Source: an uncultured Eubacteriales bacterium (GTDB taxonomy: Bacteria > Bacillota > Clostridia > Christensenellales > CAG-138). From it: a stretch of 64,000 nt of DNA. This document shows, piece by piece, positions 58,009 to 64,000 of this stretch. Positions within the stretch are counted from its first letter, which is position 1; every line of letters begins with the position of its first letter. The position numbers were made by a program, and so were the translations under genes. Where the stretch lies: contig CACWJZ010000012.1 of assembly GCA_902761365.1 (NCBI GenBank), forward strand, positions 1 through 64,000, given 5' to 3'. Below the pieces are notes generated by a model, which saw nothing but the letters and a program-made list of their open reading frames with translations, ran no database searches and was not told the origin of the DNA.

Positions 58009-59088
58009 TTATTCCAACGTATCCTCTCGATAGTTCAACAAAAATCGGGCGCTTTTCTTCTCGTAGAGCCGGGCGGCCAAATCGTCCGCGATGGGGATGA
58101 GGATCCGCTCGTGCTCGCACTGGACGGGAGCCACGGTGTGCATGTCCCCGGTGAGGCTGAAATTGAGGCAGGCGCAATGGTGCCGGCAGCGGCCCTCGAT
58201 GGCGCAGCCCACGCAGTCCGGCTCCGGGACCAGGGAGGCAGTATAGACAGCCCTCTGTTTCGCCCTGTCCACGCCCGTGGACACATGGCCCATGCGGTAG
58301 TCCTCAAGATGCAAAAACTGGTTGCAGGGATAGATGCTCCCGTCCTCCGCCACAGAGGGCTGGCGCATGCCCAGCATGCACTCCAAGCAGGGCTTGTCGT
58401 TGAGGTATGCGGAGATCTTCACTAGGAAGGGCAGAAACAGCAGGGGCTGCCTGTCGTCGAACCGGGCCTCCATCAGGTCCGCCACAACCTCGTACTGTGC
58501 TTTTAGCACTGCCAGGGAATCATCGCCCCAGCCCGCGTTGGGCCGATAGTCGATGACGGAGTTGATGCGGGTGAACCCCCTGTCATAGAGCCATTTTACG
58601 GACTCGGCCATGCCGCCCACGGTGGCCGTGGTCACGGTCTGCAAGGCCACGGCATTGGGCTGATAGCGAAGGAGCAGGTCCACGATAGGCTCCAGCTTCG
58701 CCCGGGTGGGCCGCCCGTCCCGGGTGAGCCGCTGTTCGTCCTGCAAAAGGCCGTCGTGGCTCAAAGCGATCTCTAAATCGTGGTCGTTGGCGAACTTTAG
58801 GAAATCCTCGTCCAGGAGGGTGCCGTTGGTGGTCATCTTGAACCGGACGCCCACGCCCCGCTTGTCCGCTTCGGCCTTGGCATAGCGGCAGATCCTTTCC
58901 GCCAGGTCCCGCTCCAAAAGGGGCTCGCCGCCGAAGAGGGAGAAGCCGTTGGTTTTGTGCCCATAGGAAAAGACCAGGTCCATCGCCTTTTTGGCCGTGT
59001 CCCAGGTCATATGATCCCTGCAATGGGTCTCGTAGCAATAGCGACAGCGGAGGTTGCAGTCCGCCGTGAGGTGAAGGGTCAGGTTCAT
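58009..59088 (-). CDS. radical SAM/SPASM enzyme, putative peptide maturase
   Basis: 359 residues. The radical SAM cluster motif CNLRCRYC is at residues 11-18 and the S-adenosylmethionine glycine motif at FSLFGGEPLLE. The C-terminal SPASM-like region carries many cysteines (KPCLECMLG, YPCNQF, CVGCAIEGRCRHHCACL), enough for two auxiliary clusters. Enzymes with this build modify sulfatases or ribosomal peptides. It begins 4 bases after a gene for a 108-residue peptide, so that peptide is the likely substrate. No sulfatase is nearby. Confidence 0.9.
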   Translation of the reverse strand: MNLTLHLTADCNLRCRYCYETHCRDHMTWDTAKKAMDLVFSYGHKTNGFSLFGGEPLLERDLAERICRYAKAEADKRGVGVRFKMTTNGTLLDEDFLKFANDHDLEIALSHDGLLQDEQRLTRDGRPTRAKLEPIVDLLLRYQPNAVALQTVTTATVGGMAESVKWLYDRGFTRINSVIDYRPNAGWGDDSLAVLKAQYEVVADLMEARFDDRQPLLFLPFLVKISAYLNDKPCLECMLGMRQPSVAEDGSIYPCNQFLHLEDYRMGHVSTGVDRAKQRAVYTASLVPEPDCVGCAIEGRCRHHCACLNFSLTGDMHTVAPVQCEHERILIPIADDLAARLYEKKSARFLLNYREDTLE

Positions 59089-59092
59089 GGGC

Positions 59093-59419
59093 TCAGGCTT
59101 CGGGGGTGGCGGTGGGCATAAGCAGCACGCCGGTGGTCCTCAGCGGCACCGCCGGGGTGGGGTCCGGGATGGCCACGTCCCCGTCCAGGACCAGCTCCTC
59201 CGTGGGCTCGGGGATGGCCACCTCCCCGTCCGTGACCAGCACCTCCTCAGGCGGCTCCGTCACCGCAACCATGCCCTCGGTCTGGAGCTCCGGCAGCTTC
59301 GGCTGCCGACAGCCCGTGACGCCGCCTACGGCCACCAGGGCCGCCGCGGTCAGGGCCGCGCCCCGCAGGACTTTCTTCGGATAGGTGGGCCGATAGCCGG
59401 TCAGCTGTTGCAGTTTCAT
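59093..59419 (-). CDS. small lipoprotein-like repeat peptide, putative radical SAM substrate
   Basis: 108 residues. The leader MKLQQLTGYRPTYPKKVLRG is followed by a hydrophobic stretch (21-35) and VTGC (Cys 37), a lipobox. The mature part is acidic and Pro-rich with two near-identical units, TDGEVAIPEPT (63-73) and LDGDVAIPDPT (78-88). Apart from the lipobox there is no Cys. AAGGAGG lies before the ATG at 59419; the radical SAM gene follows after 4 bases. I do not know a named family for it; a surface lipoprotein carrying a modified repeat is my reading. Confidence 0.75.
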   Translation of the reverse strand: MKLQQLTGYRPTYPKKVLRGAALTAAALVAVGGVTGCRQPKLPELQTEGMVAVTEPPEEVLVTDGEVAIPEPTEELVLDGDVAIPDPTPAVPLRTTGVLLMPTATPEA

Positions 59420-59504
59420 ATGCGCCTCCTTGGGTCCTTTTGCCCATAACACCTGGAAACGCGGGGTAAAGTTGCAACTCAATAGCAGGATGCCGGTTTT
59501 TTCT

Positions 59505-59625
59505 TTTCAGGGGGAAAAAGCGACGCATACAGAAAAGCAAAATGGGATAAAATGAAAGGTTGGCGATCATCTTATCCCATATAGAAGTTCTTTAAAAACG
59601 CCCCCTTCCGCACAAGAAAGGGGGC
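59505..59625. repeat. composite palindromic element, copy 5
   Basis: Hairpin A is degraded (TTTTCTTTTC without a good partner). Hairpin B is the same as in copy 4: ATGGGATAA (59542-59550) with TTATCCCAT (59572-59580). Hairpin C: GCCCCCTT (59600-59607) with AAGGGGGC (59618-59625), led by GAAGTTCTTT. It follows the ABC ATPase gene end (minus strand) and precedes the peptide gene, so it probably separates two leftward units. Confidence 0.75.
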
Positions 59626-59650
59626 ACCTGTATCCTTCTTACACTGCCGT

Positions 59651-60763
59651 TTACCGCTGGGTGGCGCTGCCGCGGCCCAGCTTCTTGCCGCTCTTCTTGT
59701 CGAAGAGGATCAGGCCCTGGCCGTGGAATTCGAAGCGCATGGGGCTGTTGGCCTTGTAGTCCACGCTGCCGAACTCCACGCTGGTGACCAGCTGGTCGCC
59801 CATGGTCATCTGGACCGTGGTCTCCATGCCGGCGGGCAGGGCCGCGTAGACCTTGCCCTCCATGCCGCCGCTGCCCAGGCGAATGAACTCGGGCCGGACG
59901 CCCAGGACCACGTCCTCGCCCTCGGGCTTGCCCAGAGGCGCGTCGCTCTCGAAGAGGAAGCTGCGGCCCAGGACAGTCACCTCGGCATGGGTCTCATCCA
60001 GGACCCTCGCCGTGCCGGGCAGGAAGTTCATGGTCGGGTTGCCCACGAAGTCGGCCACGAACAGGTTGGCCGGGTTGTTGTAGACCTCCAGAGGCGGATC
60101 GTACTGCTGCAGCACGCCGTCCTTCATAAGGCAGATGCGGGTGGCCAGGGTCATGGCCTCCAACTGGTCGTGGGTCACGTAGACGAAGGTAGAGTCCGTC
60201 TCCGCGTGGAGGCGCTTGAGCTCCGTCCGCATCTCCAGACGAAGCTTGGCGTCCAGGTTGGACAAGGGCTCGTCCATGAACAGCACCTTGGGCTCCGGCG
60301 CCAGGGTCCGGGCGATGGCCACACGCTGCTGCTGACCGCCGGAGAGCTCGCTGGGATAGCGCTTCTCGAACTGCTCGATCTTCAGCATGGCCAGCATCTC
60401 GCTCACCCGCTGGCGGATCCTGTCCTTGGGCCACTTCAGGTTCTCCAGGCCGAAGGAGATGTTCTGATACACCGTCATGTGGGGCCAGAGAGCGTAGTTC
60501 TGGAAGAGGAACCCGATGTCGCGCTTGGCGGGAGAGATGTTGATGTTCTTCTCGGAGTCGAACACCACCGTGTCGCCGATGGTGATGCGGCCCTCCGTGG
60601 GGGTCTCGAGCCCCGCGATCTGGCGCAGAGTCGTGGTCTTGCCGCAGCCGGAGGGGCCCAGCAGGGTGATGAATTCGCGGTCCTCGATGACCATGTTTAG
60701 ATCGTCCACCGCGACGAACTTGTCAAAACGTTTCGTGACGTGTTCCAATATGATTTTCGGCAT
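59651..60763 (-). CDS. ABC transporter ATP-binding protein (PotA/FbpC type)
   Basis: 370 residues: an ATPase domain (Walker A GPSGCGKTT, signature LSGGQQQRVAIARTLA, Walker B VLFMDEPLSNLD, switch VTHDQLEA) and a C-terminal TOBE/OB-fold regulatory domain (about 240-360). This length and domain set is that of ATPases for polyamines, ferric iron, 2-aminoethylphosphonate and sugars. It is coupled to a fused double permease and a binding protein upstream. Confidence 0.92.
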   Translation of the reverse strand: MPKIILEHVTKRFDKFVAVDDLNMVIEDREFITLLGPSGCGKTTTLRQIAGLETPTEGRITIGDTVVFDSEKNINISPAKRDIGFLFQNYALWPHMTVYQNISFGLENLKWPKDRIRQRVSEMLAMLKIEQFEKRYPSELSGGQQQRVAIARTLAPEPKVLFMDEPLSNLDAKLRLEMRTELKRLHAETDSTFVYVTHDQLEAMTLATRICLMKDGVLQQYDPPLEVYNNPANLFVADFVGNPTMNFLPGTARVLDETHAEVTVLGRSFLFESDAPLGKPEGEDVVLGVRPEFIRLGSGGMEGKVYAALPAGMETTVQMTMGDQLVTSVEFGSVDYKANSPMRFEFHGQGLILFDKKSGKKLGRGSATQR

Positions 60764-60768
60764 TTTCC

Positions 60769-62601
60769 TTAACCTCCTACACCTTTGTCGATGCTTGCGC
60801 CGGTGAGCTTGTTGACGGCGAACTGGATGACCAGCACAAAGATGATGATCAGCAGGTTGATCGCGTTGCTCGCCTGATTGAGACCGGTGCGGCTGTATTC
60901 CTGCAGGACCGTGGTGACCAGCGTGGTGTAGCTGGCGGCCAGCAGGACGAATAGGCTCATCTCACGCATGCAGGAGATGAACGGGAGCAGATAACCGCTT
61001 ATGAAGCTGGACTTCTGGATGGGGAACAGGACCCGCGTCATGCGCTTCCACCAGGGCACGCCGATGACGATGGCGGCCTCCTCGATCTCCCCGGAGAGCT
61101 GCAGCATGGCGCTGGTGCCCGTGCGGGAAGCAAAGGGCATGAACTTGATGGAGCCCACCAGTAGCAACAGGATGAACGAGCCGTCCAGCCACGTGAAGCC
61201 CTTGGTATACGACAGTGCCAGATACACGGCGCCGAAGCTCATGGACGGGATGAGGTACGGCAAAAACGCCAGGTCGGAGACCAGCGTGGCGGCCTTGCTG
61301 CCCCGCTTGCGGGCCACAGCGTAGCCGATGAGGATGCCGAAGCTGCCCGCCACCAGCGATACCAGGACGCTCAGCAGCAAGCTTCGGCCCATGGCCTTCC
61401 ACATGGTGGGACTCATCAAAATGCCGATGGTGTCGCCCTTGTTGCTGCCCTCAAAGACCTCCCGGGAGAGCCAGTAGCGCAGGGTGAAGCTGGACCAGTC
61501 GCCGGGGACCTCCAGCAGACTCTCCATGGCGAAGGAGGCCAGGGGCATGATGGCGAAGAAGGCCACGATGATGACCAGGATCACCGCGATGACCTTCCGG
61601 GCCTTCCCCAGCTTGACCAGGGACACCTGGCCGGATTTGCCGGTGACGGTAGTGAAGCTCTTGCGCTTGCCGGTGAACCAGTTGTTCAGCGTCAGGATCC
61701 CGATGGAGAACATCATCAGCACGATGGCGACCACGTAGCCCTGTCCCTTGGTGAAGCCCGTGTTGATCAGGTTCCGCATCTGGACGGAGATGGACACGAA
61801 GTTGTTGCCGGAGTTGATGGAGCTCTTGTTGAGGAAGAAGGGGACGGTGAAGGAGCTGATGGAGCTGGAGAAGACCAGCAGCACCGTGCTCACCAGGGCG
61901 GGCAGGACGATGGGCAGCGTGACCTTGTAGAGGATCTTGAAACGGCTGGCCTTGAGGACCGTGGCCGCCTCCTCCAGATTGGCGTCCATGTTCCGGAGGA
62001 TGCCGCCGATGAGGATGTAGGCAAAGGGCGCGTAGTGGAGCCCCAAGCTCATGGCGCAGGGCACCAGGCCGTAGACCATGGACTCCGGCACGCAGATGCC
62101 GGTGACGGACTGCAGAATGCCCATGCCCGCGTTGATCTCAGTGTTCTTGAAGAAGTTTTCCCAGAACATGGCCATGGACCAGCTGGGCATGATGTAGGGG
62201 AAGACGAAGACGGTGGAGATGAATTTTTTCGCCGGCAGGTCGGAACGGGTGATGAACCAGGCCACCACGCCGCCGAACAGAACGGCGACGACGCAGGCCA
62301 GGGCGGCCATCAGCGCCGAGCCGCCCAGGGGCGCCCAGAACTTGGTGCTGGCGTAGTTGTATTCCTTGCTGGTCAGAAGCTCGATCCAGTGATGGAACGT
62401 CCAGGAACCATCCTCCACGCCGTCCTGATCGATCCAGATGGCCTCCTGATTGCCGTTGACCTTGAACGAGCCGATGAGCAGGGTGCTCAGCGGCAGGACG
62501 ACGGTCAGCAGCAGCACGATCAGGAAGATCACGGTGATCACGTTGGCCGGCTTGGAGAAATAGGCCCTGAGGCTGTTGCCCAGCGTTTTTTTATTGCGCA
62601 T
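60769..62601 (-). CDS. fused double-domain ABC transporter permease (FbpB/PhnU-V type)
   Basis: 610 residues, about 12 membrane segments, with two BPD_transp_1 domains in one chain. The coupling loops are NLEEAATVLKASRFKILYKV (first half) and GEIEEAAIVIGVPWWKRMTR (second half). Such fusions are typical of ferric-iron and 2-aminoethylphosphonate importers. It lies between the ATPase (5-base gap) and the binding protein. Confidence 0.92.
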   Translation of the reverse strand: MRNKKTLGNSLRAYFSKPANVITVIFLIVLLLTVVLPLSTLLIGSFKVNGNQEAIWIDQDGVEDGSWTFHHWIELLTSKEYNYASTKFWAPLGGSALMAALACVVAVLFGGVVAWFITRSDLPAKKFISTVFVFPYIMPSWSMAMFWENFFKNTEINAGMGILQSVTGICVPESMVYGLVPCAMSLGLHYAPFAYILIGGILRNMDANLEEAATVLKASRFKILYKVTLPIVLPALVSTVLLVFSSSISSFTVPFFLNKSSINSGNNFVSISVQMRNLINTGFTKGQGYVVAIVLMMFSIGILTLNNWFTGKRKSFTTVTGKSGQVSLVKLGKARKVIAVILVIIVAFFAIMPLASFAMESLLEVPGDWSSFTLRYWLSREVFEGSNKGDTIGILMSPTMWKAMGRSLLLSVLVSLVAGSFGILIGYAVARKRGSKAATLVSDLAFLPYLIPSMSFGAVYLALSYTKGFTWLDGSFILLLLVGSIKFMPFASRTGTSAMLQLSGEIEEAAIVIGVPWWKRMTRVLFPIQKSSFISGYLLPFISCMREMSLFVLLAASYTTLVTTVLQEYSRTGLNQASNAINLLIIIFVLVIQFAVNKLTGASIDKGVGG

Positions 62602-62646
62602 AAGCGGGCCTCCTTCTTACGAAAGCGTTCTGATTTTCAAATGGGA

Positions 62647-62672
62647 CAGGGGAGGGCCGCAGCCCTCCCCTG
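62647..62672 (-). terminator. intra-operon hairpin between binding protein and permease
   Basis: Perfect 11-bp stem (CAGGGGAGGGC) closing a CGCA loop; no T-run follows on the minus strand. It probably protects the 3' end of the binding-protein mRNA and raises its yield relative to the permease. Confidence 0.7.
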
Positions 62673-62707
62673 CAGTGCAGTTGGTGCTTTATTCGTGGCG
62701 AGGGAGC

Positions 62708-63961
62708 TTATTTGCCCGCCATCTGCATGTTGATGAACTTGACCGCAGAGCGATAGGCGGTGTCGAGGTAGTCCACGTCCTCCACGATGCACTGCTCTTT
62801 CCACACGGCCAGCGCCGGGTCGCCTTCCACGGAGGCGATGTTCTGGTTGCTGCTGTAGTAGCCCAGGATGCCGCCCCAGCCGGCGTTGAAGCCTTCCTCA
62901 GAGAGGAGGTAGTGGATGAACAGGCAGGAGGTGTAGGGCAGCTGCGCGGTCTCGGGGATCAGCATCCACATGTTGTAGACGAAGCCGTCGAAGCCCTCCA
63001 CGTCGTTGTTCCAGCCAGCGGCGGTGACGGTCTTCTTGTAGTACTGATCGGTGTCCTTGTAGTCCTCCTTGTAGTACTCGTAATCCTTCAGCTTGCAGAG
63101 GCCGGCGAAGATGATGCGGCCGTCGTCGGCGTAGTTGTTGATGGCCTTGACTTCCTTGGAGTCGGAGGAATGCCAGTAGCCCACGTTCTTGATGAACTCG
63201 GCCACGAACTTGTAGCCGATGTTGTTGTAGCTCACCTCATCCTCAGCGGGGTTGTAGTCCTTGCCGAAGTAGCTCTTGTAGGCCGCGGTCAGCTTCTCGC
63301 AGGCGGGGTCGCTGGTGAGCATGATGAGGAAGTTCATGTTGATGTCCTCACCCAGGGGGCTCTGGTAGGAGACGTTGTGCAGGCCCTTGAGGGCGACGCC
63401 GTCCACACCGGTCATCTGCCAGACGTTCTTGAGCTGGTCAGCGCCGACCTTGGTGTTGTCATACATGAAGATCTTGTTGAAGGTGACGCCCACTAGGGGG
63501 TTCTGATCGGACTCGGCGATGTTGTACTCATCGCCCTGGGGCACGTAGCTGAGCAGGAAGCCGGTGTCCAGCATGGCGTTCTTCAGGAAGGACGCATCCT
63601 GGATCATGACGAAGTCGGCGATATACTTGCCAGCCTTCTGAGCGGCGACCAGCTTAGGCTGATACTCGCTGCCCTTCTTGCTGTTGTAGGCCACGCGGCC
63701 GGCGGCGAAGGGATACTTCTCTTCAAACTTGGCCAGGGCCTTCTTGACGCCGGAGGTCAGGGAGTCGGCATTGAAGGTCAGGGTGGGGTTGTCCGCCAGC
63801 TCCTTCTGGGCGGCGGCTTCCAGCTCCGCGGCGGTCATGCCCTCGGCAGCCTTGATGGCCTCGGCCACGGTGCTGCCTTCGGCTTTGGCCGTGCCGGTGC
63901 CGATGACCAGGATGGACAGCACCATGGTGAGGGCCAACATCAGAGAGAGGATACGTTTCAT
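62708..63961 (-). CDS. ABC transporter extracellular solute-binding protein
   Basis: About 417 residues. The signal peptide (MKRILSLMLALTMVLSILVI, then GTGTAKAEG) lacks a lipobox, unlike the other binding proteins in the window. The mature part resembles the SBP_bac_1/8 group (ALAKFEEKYPFAAGRVAYNS, QPKLVAAQKAGKYIADFVMI, FIHYLLSEEGFNAGWGGILG). With the fused permease and PotA-like ATPase this suggests iron(III), a phosphonate or a polyamine as solute. ATG 63961 leaves workable spacing to AAAGGAGA; ATG 63970 is too close. Confidence 0.88.
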   Translation of the reverse strand: MKRILSLMLALTMVLSILVIGTGTAKAEGSTVAEAIKAAEGMTAAELEAAAQKELADNPTLTFNADSLTSGVKKALAKFEEKYPFAAGRVAYNSKKGSEYQPKLVAAQKAGKYIADFVMIQDASFLKNAMLDTGFLLSYVPQGDEYNIAESDQNPLVGVTFNKIFMYDNTKVGADQLKNVWQMTGVDGVALKGLHNVSYQSPLGEDINMNFLIMLTSDPACEKLTAAYKSYFGKDYNPAEDEVSYNNIGYKFVAEFIKNVGYWHSSDSKEVKAINNYADDGRIIFAGLCKLKDYEYYKEDYKDTDQYYKKTVTAAGWNNDVEGFDGFVYNMWMLIPETAQLPYTSCLFIHYLLSEEGFNAGWGGILGYYSSNQNIASVEGDPALAVWKEQCIVEDVDYLDTAYRSAVKFINMQMAGK

Positions 63962-64000
63962 GCTTTTCATTCTCCTTTTCTTATTTAGGTTATCTTATCG

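Noticed and set aside
1-64000. tRNA, rRNA, CRISPR array, insertion sequence or prophage
   Set aside because: I saw no T-loop/anticodon pattern, no regularly spaced direct repeats and no transposase, integrase or phage structural gene on reading through both strands.

Overview
The window is GC-rich DNA (GC-heavy third codon positions throughout, AT-rich only in promoters and terminators) with features of an anaerobic, low-copy-mobile-DNA Firmicute: strong sigma-A promoters (TTGACA-N17-TATACT type), AAGGAGG ribosome binding sites, YtrA-type GntR, YerC/YecD, BMP-type nucleoside ABC, AEC and MATE transporters, a butyryl-CoA:acetate CoA-transferase-like gene, and lipoprotein signals everywhere. 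My best guess is an uncultured gut or rumen Clostridia lineage (Christensenellales/Oscillospirales-like). The lineage is inference from gene content. I see no rRNA, tRNA, CRISPR array, IS element or phage gene.

Layout. 1-2.2 kb: Rrf2 regulator, cysteine desulfurase and IscU-type scaffold (Fe-S assembly), with the same candidate operator in front of the regulator and the desulfurase. 2.2-9.6 kb: one leftward operon of a dlt-like acylation machine (MBOAT, carrier protein, adenylating enzyme, SGNH protein) together with a lipoprotein and a membrane-anchored transglutaminase-like protein. 9.7-16.6 kb: single metabolic genes (C69 dipeptidase, UxaE-type epimerase divergent from a cupin, M20 amidohydrolase with a metallo-beta-lactamase-fold protein, aldose 1-epimerase). 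16.7-20.1 kb: a 1126-residue secreted protein with lamin-tail domains and a CotH kinase domain. 20.2-27 kb: nucleoside uptake and salvage operon (BMP lipoprotein, ATPase, two permeases, two nucleoside hydrolases). 27-35 kb: small membrane proteins, AEC transporter, a GyrI-like/AlkD/TfoX trio, a large NlpC/P60 hydrolase, and a kinase-like phosphotransferase. 35-39.3 kb: two adjacent leftward genes that are each frameshifted, a secreted transglutaminase-like repeat protein (homopolymer run) and a CoA-transferase (16-bp tandem duplication). 39.3-42.3 kb: YtrA-type ABC operon under a 27-bp palindrome, plus a CPBP protease. 42.3-50.5 kb: three MATE transporters, an SsuA/TauA-like ABC transporter and a membrane-bound XRE regulator. 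50.6-53.2 kb: polar amino acid ABC transporter and YerC. 53.3-58 kb: thiol peroxidase, two esterase-type hydrolases and an unknown secreted protein. 58-59.4 kb: radical SAM/SPASM enzyme immediately downstream of a small lipoprotein-like repeat peptide. 59.6-64 kb: ABC transporter for a ferric-iron/phosphonate/polyamine-type solute.

Three layers stand out beyond the genes. First, the radical SAM enzyme and its 108-residue neighbour look like an undescribed ribosomal peptide modification pair whose precursor is itself predicted to be a lipoprotein. Second, the dlt-like operon has unusual key residues and unusual partners. Third, composite palindromic elements recur at gene ends (about 11.2, 47.8, 50.6, 55.6 and 59.5 kb), mostly between convergent genes; their stems change in sequence but keep pairing. 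All alignments here were done by eye; no database search was run.
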